A stretch of DNA of 64,000 bases, from assembly GCA_008000375.1 (NCBI GenBank), contig SMOI01000081.1, positions 33,491 to 97,490 on the forward strand. Reading direction: 5' to 3'. The stretch comes from Poteriospumella lacustris (Eukaryota > Sar > Chrysophyceae > Chromulinales > Dinobryaceae). The notes beneath the pieces were generated by a model that saw nothing but the letters and a program-made list of their open reading frames with translations, did no database searches and was not told where the DNA came from. The translations under genes and the position numbers were made by a program. Each line of letters begins with the position of its first letter. Position 1 is the first letter of the stretch. Of the stretch, positions 11,679 through 24,400 are shown in pieces.

Positions 11679-14600
11679 GTAGTGGCATCGACGTCAATGT
11701 TCTCGACCGCGACGACGGCCTCGTCACTCGCCGCCGCCGCGCGGTTGGCGAAGGCAGCGACGAGCAACGTCCACCGCGCACGTGACGCGGTCTCGGCGTC
11801 GACGGTGCGTGTGTCGATCGACGACACGTCGAGCGCAAAGTCGGCGGGGTTTGTGAGCGGTGGACAGGGCATGCCGAGGCGCGATAGGTGGCGCAGCAGC
11901 TCCGCGGCCCCGCCGCTCCAGAGCACATGGCCCCGTGACAGCAGAATGACGTCATCGAAGAGCGCGAAGACGTCGTAGCGTGGCTGGTGGATCGACAATG
12001 CTACCGTGCGCGGGCGTTGCATCGCTGCGTCGACGGTCCCGTCCACGGCACCGGCACCGGTCGCGAGGCGTTTCAAGGTCCAGACGACATGACGTGCGGT
12101 GAAGGCATCGAGACCCGTCGTCGGCTCGTCGAGCAGGCAGACGCTCGGGTCGCTCAGCAATTGCACCGCCACCGATAGACGTCGCTTCTCGCCACCGGAA
12201 ATACCTTTCGCCTCGGCGTCACCGACGCGGACGTGGCGACAACGCGTCAGGCCCATCAATTGCAGCGCACTCTGCACGCGCGCCGCGTAGACCTGTGCCG
12301 AGGCGACCGCAGCGCGGTGCGCATCGAGACGCAGCTGCGCGTGGAAGAGCAACGTCTCTGCGACCGTGAGCGACGGCAGGTGGAAGTCGTGTTGTTGCAC
12401 TGCGCAGTGGTCACAGACGGCGGCGGTCAGACGGTGGCCAATCGGCGAAAGAAAACAAAAAGCGGCGGAGTCACTTACCGTAGCCGACGAGGCTGCGTAC
12501 GAGCGCAGGTGGCGCCACTCGGCCACTGAAGAACACACGACCGGTGCCGCTGTACTTACCACCGACGCCACGCGACGCGCGGGGTGTCTGTGCGGCGGTG
12601 GCGAGGGCGCTGTATGAGCGACTGAGGCCGCGCGCGAGTCCAGCGGGAGGTGCCGCCGTCGGTGACACATCAGCAGCATCGACGGCAGCGTCGACGGCAG
12701 CATCGGAGACACGCAGTGCGGCGTGCGGGATGCGGTTGGCGACGAGGTTCAGCAGCGTCGATTTACCGGAGCCGCTGCCGCCGAGCAGGGCCACGAGGCG
12801 GCCTGCAGTGATGCGCACGTTAATGTCGTACAACAACTGCTTCTGAGGACCAAGTGGCAGTGTCGCGAAGAGGTCGACATCTTGTACGTCGATGTGCCAT
12901 AGCGCCGGGTGCGGCGTCGCGCTGCCGTCGCCTGCTACGTCGCGTGTGGCGGGTGCAGCGTCGGTGGTAGGGGCGGGGAGAGTGGCGGGGTCAGTGGCGG
13001 GGTCGTCGATGTCGCAGATGGCGGGCAGATCCGTCGCCGGGGAGGCGTCCGCGGCGTCGTGCTCCCAGCGCGCGAGCAGCGCCAGCTCGTCTTCCTCGTC
13101 GTCGTCGTCGTTGCCGTCTGCCGATTTGGCCGGCTGCTCGGTCGCGGCGGCGATGGGTGGGAAGCGCAGCCAGCTGAGGAAGATCATGGGCAGCACGTGG
13201 TACAGCAGCGCGATGCCCAGCAACACAGGCCACGAGGAGCGGTAGTTGTTCCGTTCCACTCCGTAGCTCGGTAACACGTCGTCACCGGCGAACGTGACAC
13301 AGGCGCCACCGTCGTCGCAGTCGCGAAAGACACGCCCCTGGAACTCGTTTTGCATGAGAATACGGTAGCCGTAGGACAAGAACGTCACGTGCTTCAACCA
13401 GCGTGTATAGACCGGCATCTCATCGAGATTGACGAGGAAGCCACAGGAGAGCGACAAGAACGTGAAGCTCATGTTCGAGATCAACGACGCAATGGAGAAC
13501 TGACGCGACAGCGACACGCTCGTCCACGACATGCCGTTGATACACAGCACGAGCGTCAGCATCACTGCGAGAAAGGTACCAAAGTAGCGACCGGTCTCTT
13601 GATCATCGCCAGCGGCCGCGGCATCATCGGCGGCCAAGCGTAAACGGGTGCCGAAGTACGCCGGGAGACTGAAAATGGTCATCGGCAGGATCAGCAACGG
13701 CGGCGCAGAGGACAGGAAATGCGCAATGAAGTACGCCGTAGGGTGGTACAACTCGTCCTGGAGCTCACGGTCCAGGACCTTCACCTCGGAACAGTACTTG
13801 TGCACGAGGATGATCATCATGATGTACGACTCCAGCGACACGCTGATGTACAACAGCCCCGTGCGCGACCGAACGGCGGCGTAGCTCTCGTCCAGTGCGA
13901 AGAAAATGCCCATCAACACGAGGCCCAGTACCGTTGCTTGTACGACACCGCCAAGTAAACTGCTGCGGTCCCGCAGGGTGTTCAGAGTGAAGCGTTGGAG
14001 GAGTACCCACACCTGCAGCGTCCACGGTGCGCGGCTAGGGCCTGCGGTGGGAGGCAACTGCATCGGATGATCCTTTGTAGTTACCGCCGACGTTTTCGTT
14101 TGGTTGGCCTGGAAGGCGGAGACCAAGTGACGCAGGCGCCGCATACACTGCAGCCGTTGCTCGCGGCCGTCGGCGTAGATGTCGACGGAGCTCAGGTCCA
14201 CGAAGAAGTCGGCGGGGTTCGCGCTGGCGGGACAGGCATAACCCAAGCGATCGAAATAGCCTACCAGGGCTTTTGTAGGTCCGCAATAGATGGCGTGGCC
14301 TCCCTTTGTCAGCAGTAGCACGTCGTCGAAGAGGAAAAAGATGTCGGCGCGCGGCTGGTGGATGGAGCAGACGACGGTCATACCGCGCTGCTCCGACAAC
14401 CGTCGCAGACACTCCACGACGGTGACTGCCGTGAACGAATCCAGTCCAGACGTGGGCTCATCCGCGCAGAGCACTGTAGTCCAAGGATTAAAGCCGTTTT
14501 GACAGAAGCGCAGCGTAAGCAGCAGCGGCGGCGGCGGCGGCGCTTACCTTGGGGATTGGTGAGGATCTGCACGCCCACTGAGACGCGGCGCTTCTCGCCA

Positions 14601-15112
14601 CCGGAGATGCCTCGTAATCCAGCTGCGTTTGCGTCGTCTCCAATTCGCGTCTGGGCACATTCGCGAAGGCCGAGATCCAGTACAACCTGGTCCACCAGGG
14701 CAACTAGCGCCGTCGTTGATTCATCGCCCGCGAGCTTCAGCTTCGCGGTGAAGAGAAGTGTCTCGTGCACTGTGAGAAAAGGTAGTAAAAAGTCGTTCTG
14801 AGTGACATATCCAACGTGTCCCCCAGAGGAGAAGTGGACCTGCCCATGTACAATGAAGTGACGGTTGTCGTAGCGACTCGCCAGCACGTTCAGCAACGTT
14901 GTTTTGCCGCTACCACTGCCTCCTAGAATAGCAAAGAGTGCACCGGTGGAGATGCTAGTACTTAAAGGGTGAATGATGACTCTCTCTTTCTCAGCTGTTG
15001 ATGGGCGCGTCAAAGATATGCTGAAGTCAACGAGACTAATGGCGCACCCATTGTGAGGTGCAACAACTTGCTTGACCGCCTCAGGGTCGACATCTCCAGT
15101 GCGGCTGTTCAT
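10694..15112 (-). CDS. Full-size ABCG-type ABC transporter
   Basis: Exons are 14548-15112, 12479-14473 and 10694-12399, with introns of 74 and 79 nt; the product is 1421 aa. The order is NBD-TMD-NBD-TMD, as in pleiotropic-drug-resistance transporters, but the half-transporters look more like the WHITE group. NBD1 has Walker A GGSGSGKTT (about residue 65), signature ISGGEKRR (about 165) and Walker B with DEPTSGLD across the first splice junction. NBD2 has GGSGSGKST (about 750), Q-loop GYVQQHDF formed by the second junction, ISGGEKRR (about 917) and LLDEPTTGLD. Both NBDs keep the catalytic residues, so both ATP sites look competent. Each NBD precedes about six membrane helices. Expected role: ATP-driven export of lipids or amphipathic compounds at the plasma membrane. 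The linker after NBD2 carries a polyalanine run. The gene is visibly richer in G+C than UBC9 or the FOP-like gene. Confidence 0.93.
11628..11676. repeat. GCA/GCT trinucleotide tract encoding polyalanine
   Basis: About 16 uninterrupted GCA units on the + strand are read on the - strand as GCT alanine codons within the ABCG transporter, between NBD2 and TMD2. The single-codon purity points to recent slippage rather than selection on a mixed-codon alanine stretch. Confidence 0.9.
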
Positions 15113-15622
15113 GGAACCGGTTCATCCACCAGGACATGCATAGTGTGCACGCTACAAAGCTTGACTAGAGCAATATTTCGGTCGACAAGTTGGCAGTTGG
15201 TCGAGTTGAGGTCTTGAAATGGGACTCGGTTGTGCTTGTTGTTGACTTCCGCCTCGCCCCACTACTGCAGCAGAGGAGATGTACTGACTCTTCCCCTTTA
15301 TACTGATAATACAACTATGAAATTACGTTCTTTTTGTACAAGGTTCTGCCACGTAAGGTGAGTGTACCGACACACGATCCGAGGAGGCCCGAGCTGTCAC
15401 CGTAGCGCCGTCGTCGTCGTCGTCATCATGGACTCTAGCAGGGCGATTCAATTTCAAACGACGACGGAGCAGTGAAGAAGTGAACCATGAACAAACAAGC
15501 TCTTCGAAACGATATTGGAATGACCAACGAGAAGAGAAAAAACCAGAAAAGAAGAGGCCTGAAAAGCATCAGTATATTGTCGTGCTATCAAACTTATTGA
15601 ACCCTTGGATATCCAATCGAAA
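15113..15622. promoter_or_regulatory. Divergent spacer, ABCG / FOP-like
   Basis: This 510-bp head-to-head gap has a short (GTC)n run near 15411-15424 and an AT-richer patch around 15290-15330. No core promoter element could be assigned. Confidence 0.35.
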
Positions 15623-16486
15623 ATGAGTCGCAATGAAATCGTGGCCGACGTGGACTTGATCAATGCCGTGCAGGATGCTATGAAACGACGAGGACTGTTC
15701 AGCAAATTGAAAGCTCAAGTACGGGCGGAAGTATATCATATTCTGGAAGATAAATCTGTAGTGATGCCCGAAAAACCGCAGGGTGTTTTCGTTGCATCTG
15801 AATTGGTTAAGGAGTTTCTTTCGTTGTTGGGCCTCAAGAACACATTGAGCGTATTCTGCGAAGAAATGGGCCAGCCCCGAGAAATGGCAGTCGATCGTGG
15901 TGTTATTGGTGCCGAGCTAGGCTTGAATACGCTGGGAACGGAGCCTACGGTTCCATTATTGATGATGATAGTGGAACACTTGAAGCGCTCTAGAATGGAC
16001 TACATTGCTCACGATGACACCTCAGTTCATGCAGATGTTGATGCAGAAAGCGTTGATGAGGAAGCAGAGAAGGAACAACGAGAACGAGAATACAAATTGT
16101 TTCTCCAAGAACAGAAAATCAAACAACAGCAAGAGCAACTTGACTTCCAGCGATTGCAATTGCAACAACAGCAACAGGATCTCATGGAGGCAGAGTCACG
16201 ATTACGATTTCAACAAGTCCAGCAGCCATCTCAACCATCGACCGATACACGAATCTTTCAATCAGAACCCGCACCTGCTTTCGATGAGCCTCCCTCTTCC
16301 AGAGCTCCGATATCGAACCAACTACCCTCCAATAACAACAGATTTCCTTCCAACCCTTCCGAGGCTGGCAGTGATACCATCTTCTCTCTGATGAATAAAA
16401 ACCGCTACATCGCGGATGAAGATAATGATCAACCGGCCTTTGACGATGACCCTGATTCGTATGCCGATGACCAATTCGACGATTAA
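15623..16486 (+). CDS. FOP/FOR20-type LisH centriolar or basal-body protein
   Basis: A single exon of 287 aa. The start is the ATG at 15623; the frame is open upstream only to a TTG. Residues of about 1-100 match the FOP (CEP43)/FOR20 N-terminal dimerisation region with its LisH motif: a helix with LFSKLKAQVRAEVYHILED, then VKEFLSLLGLKNTLSVF and the E(L/M)GQPRE...LGL pattern. This family anchors centriole or basal-body components and is needed for cilium assembly. The middle is a charged, Gln-rich coiled coil (about residues 145-210). The C-terminus is disordered, ending in an acidic DDDPDSYADDQFDD tail. Its presence suggests the organism builds flagella. It lies tail-to-tail with the ankyrin-like gene. 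Confidence 0.8.
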   Translation: MSRNEIVADVDLINAVQDAMKRRGLFSKLKAQVRAEVYHILEDKSVVMPEKPQGVFVASELVKEFLSLLGLKNTLSVFCEEMGQPREMAVDRGVIGAELGLNTLGTEPTVPLLMMIVEHLKRSRMDYIAHDDTSVHADVDAESVDEEAEKEQREREYKLFLQEQKIKQQQEQLDFQRLQLQQQQQDLMEAESRLRFQQVQQPSQPSTDTRIFQSEPAPAFDEPPSSRAPISNQLPSNNNRFPSNPSEAGSDTIFSLMNKNRYIADEDNDQPAFDDDPDSYADDQFDD

Positions 16487-16677
16487 ACGTCGTGTCGAAT
16501 GTTGTGTTTGTCTGTCTCTGTGGTTGATGTGTTCGTCTTGTGTTGGTGTCGCTGGTTTTCGTCTGTAGTTATTACTAATTATATAATCACTCTCGCTCAA
16601 GCATGAGATCGGTCATAGTATGTACAATATATACATAAGGGGACAGAGGGGTATGCATATGCTCGCAACGGCTGCCG

Positions 16678-18146
16678 CTAACGATACAGCGTCACTTCAT
16701 TCTCCGACTGAGATAACGCACCCAAAATCGGTGCATATTGCGCCTTGTTCGCATTGTAGCGGGTAGGTGTCGATCGTCCCCCTTCACTCATGGCCACCGC
16801 CAACATACGATTCGCCACGGGAGACGGTGACGTCACAATCGGTGGCAACGAGACGACACTATTCGGGGCATTTCGAGTTGGTGTACTGTAGCCCACCGGT
16901 GTCCCCGCAATGGACTGTGACGTACGTTTGGATGGAGATGGTGAGATGTCGACAGCGCGTTGTGATGGTCCCGGTGAACTGAAGACGCCCTCGTCTATAC
17001 CCGCACGAATACGTGGTTGTTGGAGCCGCAGGGTAAAATCGGTTTGCAGTTGAACCGCATGATCCGCCTTTTGTTGCGCATAATCGATGAGTGTGACAAT
17101 GTCCTCCGAATGTTGTTGTACCTTCTCCAATTGGGCAATGTTCCACAACTTGTCGTCGGGGCAGGCTTCGTTCAACAATTCGCATCGCTTTCGATAATGC
17201 ATGTCATTTTGAATGTTCTCGATTCGAGCTTGGAAACGTTCCTGTAATGCCAATGCAAAGCTTTTCAAAGCCGCAAAGCGTTCACCGAGATAAATGGTGT
17301 CCTGGTTCAATTTCTCCAACGCCGTTCGGATTCGTACACTGGCCAAGTATTCTTCTTGTCGAGGAACGATCATTTTCAATCGTAACGTCAACGATAAATA
17401 GGCTTCTCGTGCGGCTACAAACATGTCTTGCCCAGCTTCATTTTCACGCAAAGGATCAATTCCACGTTCCAACAGAAACTTCGCAACTTGAAAGGCGTCT
17501 CGCCGTAACGCCAAAATGCCGAAATTGTCCCCACGAGCGACTTTGCTGAAAATGGCTTTGCCATATTCTGCTATGAGGCGGATCTTTTTATCCAATTCAC
17601 CCCATTCGGGTTCAGAGAAGAAAATTTGTCGTCGTTCTGCATTGGCGCGATCCACATTTTTCAATAGTTCGCCTTGTTCGGTGAATTGCTCTTCGGTGAA
17701 GAAACCATAATCCCCGATAGAATATGGAGCACCGCCTGTTCCACCAATGACGGTTTCGCTTAAATCAGCCAAACAACTTTTCAACGCATGTATTGTGATG
17801 TCGACATCGTCTTGATCAAACGAAAAGAGAATGTTCTTCGACCAGGACGTGTCTACTGCCAAGCCTCTATACCCTTTCTTGGTCATAAACGCTGCACCAC
17901 CAACAAATCCACGAAAGACTTGTCGATTCTTGTCATCCTCATTAGCACTTGCATCCACGGGTCGCCAAGGATTGGTCTTTGCTCGTAAACGTTCCGCCAG
18001 TGTAACATACATTTCTCCAGAGGGTGAGGCCTGAGTGCGAAGGAATTGCAAGAGCTGCTTCGATATTCCACAAATAATCAATGACTCTACTCTGATTAAA
18101 CTTCTTTATCCTCTGCCACTTACTTCATCTCAAATTCCATCCCCAT
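16678..18146 (-). CDS. Ankyrin-like/coiled-coil protein of unknown function
   Basis: The main exon is 16678-18091. A 23-nt first exon at 18124-18146 (MGMEFEMK) joins it in frame across a candidate 32-nt intron with a perfect GTAAGT donor; that model gives 478 aa. If that exon is wrong, translation could start at the internal ATG at 18012. The protein has one ankyrin-like helical hairpin at about residues 190-225 (ALRRDAFQVAKFLLERGIDP). A long helical region follows at about 240-350, containing the QERFQARIENIQNDMHYRKR segment, and then a Ser/Pro-rich tail. A lipid- or cytoskeleton-associated scaffold is possible, but I do not recognise the family. It is divergent from the giant gene that follows. 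Confidence 0.62.
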
Positions 18147-18469
18147 TTCGATATGAATGAAGTCTTTGAGTACTGTCTTCGTCAGTCTTGTTGGTCAACG
18201 GTGTTGGGGTTGTGCAAGTGATAAAAACGTAACGGAAAAGCTCTCCTGGAGCGTTTCGTTTGTTTCCAACAGCAGTGACGATCGATCGAAAGGAAGGCGA
18301 GAAGAACAGGACAAAAGATGTCTTGATTGATGCACTGTAGATGAAAGAAGTCCAGAACGGCCACTACAACCTATTGATACCAAGTCAACAATTGGAAGCA
18401 AAAGCGATCTGTTGAGTTGAGACATTGTACCTGATTGCGGTACTTGAAAATGGCAAACTAAGAGACATC
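18147..18469. promoter_or_regulatory. Divergent spacer, ankyrin-like / giant gene
   Basis: A 323-bp head-to-head gap with several short overlapping frames on the minus strand, none starting with a convincing ATG. It probably contains both promoters and 5' UTRs. Confidence 0.35.
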
Positions 18470-21400
18470 ATGAGTAAACCTCATTCCCCAGCAAAAATCG
18501 AAGAGATTGTGCATGGAGTGCCATCGTTGGCTTCTAATGACGCTATCTTAAACTCATGTCGACTGATGCTTTTGGCTGTGGAAAAAGATGGAAGTGAAGC
18601 CATCAATGAATATTTGCAAGCGGGACTCGTCAGCATGGGCGAACTGCGAGAAAGCTTCAAGGCCATTGTCGACAAGATCGAAGAAGTCACATTCGATAAT
18701 ATCGTGGATCTCCCTCGTTATTCTGTATTGGTGGCTACCAACCAAGCACAGGAACCTGATCGACGCGCTTTCTTTCTGGAGGAAGGTGATCTCAAGTTTT
18801 CGTTGCAAGACGCGATCGAACATGCGCGACGTTTGACAGAGAACAACATCGCCAAGTGGTTGTTTCAAATCTTCACCTGTCTATCGACAGCGTTCCAACG
18901 ATTCATTACCCTTCGACATCTCACGTTGAATCGTATCACGTTGGAATCCGACAAGCTGCACTTCCTGTCCATAGTGCATTTCAACAAACAATTCACCAAA
19001 ATTCGCCATGGCAAGTACAATTTCGGTCGTTACAAGATGAACATCAGCAAATTAGATGAGGATGCGCGCCATGCATGGATCCATTTGATTCCCTCGCCGG
19101 ATGAAGAAGGGTTTCCCTTCCGTGAAGATTTGTATTGTCGGATTCATGACGCTGTACGCGCAGGTGATTTGCTGCTACGGTCAGGCCAATTGAACCGGTA
19201 CGTTGCTACTTCCCCCCTCCCCCCGCGTTTGATGTTGGACATACTTCATCGGTATCGCTGCCTTTTCCTCCCGCAGGGTTGATTCAGAGGGCAAGAAAGA
19301 AGAGCTCCACGGCGACTATACCGACTTCGTTCGTCGTGTACAACAGAACTACCGTGATTTTGGCCTCATAGCGCTACAATTGGCCACGAGAACGTTGCTG
19401 ACCGATGACGAAATGCGGCGATTGCGGTCGTATCACTACACACCCCCGGTCAACAAAGATCTCGCGAAACAACCGTCGATGCCTTCGTCGTCTCCCCCAC
19501 GAGGAGGCACCAGCAGCAAAAACGACAATGGCCGTGATTCCCCCGGAGAAAGGCCACCACCATCATCGTCTTTCCCACGTCGTTTGAACAGTCGTGGTGG
19601 TCACACGGATGGATTGGATAGCCCTCCCCGCGCGCAGTCACCCACCGCCCGCGGTGATCGATCCGCGCTTCACAGCGCAGGCGGCGGTGGCGGTGGCGGT
19701 GAAGAACGTGCGGGTACGCGAGGCGGACGTCGTGAAGGTGATTTTGATATCCCCACGTTCCAAGAGAGCGAAGCAGACATGCTGAAGCACATTTGCCACG
19801 ATTTGTCGCGTTGGTTTCCGGCGTTGCAGAACTGTGCCTCGTCCCCGGTGCGGGACTTGGTCTCCTTGTGCTTTGCCCCGATGACCACGTTCTTTACCTT
19901 GCACGGAACCTCTCCTCGTTCCTTTCCCATCCCTTATTTACCCCGCTTGAAGATCCTGTTGGGTCATTTACGCGCCCAGGTGCTGCAGCACCATCGAGAC
20001 ACGCTGTACGAACCACCGGACATCTGGGACGAAGACGTCCTCAAATACCGCGAAGAAACCAAAGAACGCTATCAACAAGACATGGCCGAGAAAGCACGCC
20101 GGGGTCATGAACGTGCCCATCGGCGTATTCAAGAAGAACGATACAAACTCTGGTTGTCGATGCAAAGCGACGACTATCGACGGAAACGGGAACATCGCAA
20201 GAAAATGATGATCGTCACGCGGCAGCATCAACGTGAACGGGATCGATTGATCCATGCGGCGTTGTTGCATACCTGGGCCAGTCCTGATTTACGTGGGTGG
20301 TTAGAGACCGCCTTGAATCAATATTTCCAATTGGCCGAAGGATTCAAAGCGAAAATGGAGAAAACCGACGAAGAACATCGTCGCAAATGGGCCCAAGCGA
20401 AGATCCGCCATTTGCAAGCGCAAGAAGCGGAAATGGAAAAAGAAAAACAAGAATTGAAGCTCTTACGTCAACGTCGGAAACGAGAAGCGGAAGAAGAATC
20501 GGTCTCGGCGGCGTCGCAAGAACGGAACATCGACGCCGTGTTACACGGCGGTATCAGTCGGTTGCTCCGACAACAGACGCTGCAGAAGGCGGCGGTGGCC
20601 GATCCCAGCACCGACAAAGCACCACCCGCAACAACAACAACGCCGCTACCGCTACCGTTGCCCATGAAAGTCACGGATTCGTCGCTGCTGTACCATCGTG
20701 TCGACGACGTGCACATCAAACGGATCCTCGAGGAGGTCTACGAGCCTATGGACCCGTATTTCACCACCAAAATCGTGGGCACGTTTTGTACGGGCAAAAG
20801 CAAAGCGATGGTCGTGAAAGCGATGGAAGAACAAGCGCAACAAGATGCGGCGTCGTCAGCATCGTCGTCTAAGACGGGCCAAGGAGGAGCAGGAGGAGGA
20901 GGTGGAGGAGCAGGGAACGGGAAGAAGCCGTCCCCCACGACGACCAAGAACGCTTCCACCGCCGCCACCGGCACCGGCACCGGCACCGCCGCCTTGACGC
21001 CCGCGCTCCAACGCATTCAACGACAAAAGCAAAAGAAAGAAGAACAGCAACGGCTCCAAGACGACGAGTCGTACCGCGTCCACCGCATGACCCACGAGGA
21101 GAAAGTCTCGTTCTGTTTCACGGTCCTGGCCCGCGAATGGCCCACGTTCTTCACGTCGTTGTGTTCCTCGTATGAGCTGTGTACCGCCATGCGGAAGACC
21201 CTGCACGCGGTGGAGCAGCAATGCGCCGAGTTGGAAGCCCGCGGCAAGTTCCTCGTCATTTCGGACGAACAATTGTTTTACAAGCGCAACGCGATGCACT
21301 CGACGCATTTCCAAACGTTGTGCCCGTCGTTGCGGGCGTCCACGTTTGCGTTGTGTGATGCGATGCAGATTCTGGATCGTGCACGCGCCCGTCAGATGGT

Positions 21401-24400
21401 GGGCTTCTTGGCCTCCGCGTTGATGTGTCACTTTGTGAACGAGGCGCAGTTGCGTTTGGCGGGTGAACTCATCGCCGCCGATCGGATTCGCAGCTTCTTC
21501 CGCATGATTTGTGCCCGGAAGCGGCTGTATCCGATCATTCAAGAGAAGTCGAAGCTGTATTTCCAAGCGAAGGCGACGCCGCATCTGTCGGCGGGGATAC
21601 GCGCCTCGATGAGCGGCGGTGGAGTCGGCGGAGGAGGACCGACGCTCTTGTCGCGGCATTCGTCGTCATCCGCCGCCGTCTTAGCGAACGTCGCGAATCA
21701 AGCGATGGCCAGCTCGCGGGCCTCGATCATGACGCGACAGTCCCACGAGGACGGTGGCGACGAACAGCGCAAAGGCGACACCACGTTCAGCACGCGCAGC
21801 TCGCGGCTCTCGTCAACGGCGTCGGCGTCGGCGTCGGCCGCGTCGTCGTCGTCGGTGTGGTCGAGTGGCCATCCTCAAGAGCCGCCTGCGCCTGCGACGG
21901 GATCGGCGTCCTCGTCGTTTCTCGTCCATCCCACCGCCAGAGCCACCGCCGCCGCGGAGATATCGATGCGCTCGTCGATACCGCCGCCGTCTCAACCGTC
22001 GCAACCGTCGCCTGGCCCCGCCACACCGTTGAACCACAACGACCAGGTGCTGCAGCAGCTGCTGGTGTCGCAGAAGATCCAACACCAACAGCAACAACAC
22101 GCGACACACCTCGCGGCGGTCTCGGACCGGGCGCACACGTTGAGCAGCCATCACAGTTTACACGCGATGAGTGCTGCCGTCTCCGCCGGCCCCGCTGGCC
22201 CCGCAGCAGTGGCCCCGCTCGCCTCGTCGTTGCCCCATCGACCGTCGTTTCTCACCGGCGGCCTGCAGTCGCTGCCGGAATTGGCAGAACCGCCGCCAGC
22301 CGCCGCCAATGCGACGGAATTCGCGACGAATCGACTGATGATGGTCGGCATGCACCACCCGGCGAGTGCGCTCTCCGTGACCCACGTGCCCGCCGCGGTA
22401 CGCGAAGGGGACCACGAAGATGACGACGGCGACGGCAACGGCGACGGTGGCGGTTGCGGTGGCGGTGAGGAAAACGACGAGGGCGACGACGACGACGACG
22501 ACGATTTCGACGAGTACGAAGACGACGACGAGTTCGTCTCGATCGTCAGCGACGTCAGCGCCTTGTCCATCGACGACCACGACGCCAGCGGCACCATGTC
22601 GACGCGGAAAAGCGCCCGTCAATCGTCGCGTAGCAAACGGCGACGCTCCTCGCGCAAGGTGCCCCCATCAGCGTCGTCGCCGTCGTCGAAGCAACACGTC
22701 GGTGGCAGCGTCGTCGGCAACGCGTTGCATGCGCCGTTGTCGCGTGTCTCGGTGATGGAAACCACCAGTTCCCGCCACGACAAATACGGCAACGAGTTGG
22801 AAGGCATCGCGGACGATGGAGGCGGATCCAGCGCAGAGGCCTCCACGGCGACCGCCCACGAGAAAGCGACGACGAAAACACGCAAAGTCCCCGACAAGGT
22901 GATTACGCCGTTTCCGGTGACCAAACTGGACATTCTCGATTGCCGCGGCGATGCCCTCCGGGTGCGCATCCGTCTCTTGGCGGCGACCCGTGACTACGCG
23001 GAGGATCTCGCGCAAGAATTGGCCGCCGAATCGGCGGGAAACAACAACGTCAACGTCGTCACCGTCTATCGCCCTCGCAGCCGCAGTCAGCCGCAGCAGA
23101 CGGTATCCCCCTCCACCTCCACCGCGGCCGTTGCCGTGGCCAACGTGGCCAACGGGCCCTTTGCCTCGTTGCAGTCGTCGACGTCGGGCAGTACGCCGTT
23201 GTTTCTGTCGGTGAAATCGATGGCGCAGCAAACCTTCGAGACATACGGCGGGTTTCAAGACGTGTTCCATCGCCATCGGGCGACGTCGTTCACCGTGTTG
23301 CCCCGCGTCGAACAGTACCGGGTGACGTTGCATCCGTTTGTACCGTCCGAAGACGAGTGCAAACTGTTGCCCCTGGACGTGGTGCCCCTGCCCATGCGAT
23401 CGAAACTGTCGATGAAAGGCAGCAGCGGTGGTGGTGGCGGTGGTGTTGGCAGCGGTGGTGGCGTTGGTAGCGGTAGCAGCTTCGGCCATGAGGCCTCGGG
23501 AGGCGGCGGATTGCAAATGATTTCCACGAAACCGCCACGTGAAAACAGTCGCCGCGGTGGAGGAGGAGGAGGAGCCATGGACGATGCCGCCGCGAACGAG
23601 GACGACGACCCCACCACCGCCGCGGCCGTGATTCCGTTGCCGGGACATTGCGTGGATGTCGAATTCACGATCGTCGGTTTGGACCCCGTGCACCGCTACG
23701 AGTTGTACCTGACGTTGGACCAGAAGCTCACCGAGCGGCTGTGTCGGTACTATCTCCCGCCATTGACCACCACCGCCGCCAACAAGCACCCGCACCCGCA
23801 CCATCAACAACACCAACAACAGCAACAGGGGTTAATGAAGCACGAGCACCCGTTCCAAGGCTTCCATCACGCGTCCATTGCCCATGCGCTGAAGGTCTAC
23901 GACACGTTGACGTTGGCCCAGCGCTTCGCGCGTTTCATGCCGACGATTCCTCCGCCTCCCGCGGCCATTGCGGCGTTTACCGCCCGCATGCCGTATCTCT
24001 CCGTGATGCTCGCGGATCCGTCGCCATCACCGTCGCCGTCGTCCTCGGAGCAGCTCGTTCGTATCTCGACGGCGTCGTCGATTCCGGAGGAAGCCAACGC
24101 CCGCATCAACAGCACCGTGGCCCTCCTGCTCCAGTCGTTGCAGGATCATAGCCACGACACGACCACGCTGATGGCCATGTCGTTCTCGCAGAGTTGTCGC
24201 ACGACGGCGTTACGCCCCGAGGTACCCGCACCGTTGGAGGTGAAGTTGGCGTACCGCAGCGTCGGTCACGCCGCCCGACTGCTGCCGCAGCCACAGCCAC
24301 AGTGGCGGCACCACTATCTGGAGCCGAAGCAATCCGATCTCGTCGTCAAGGCAGAACAACGCCCACCGCTGCCCATCGAGACGACGCCCTCGTCGGTCTC

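Noticed and set aside
18182-18425. Minus-strand frames between the ankyrin-like and giant genes as extra first exons
   Set aside because: One begins with GTG and the other gives no donor that joins the main exon in frame.
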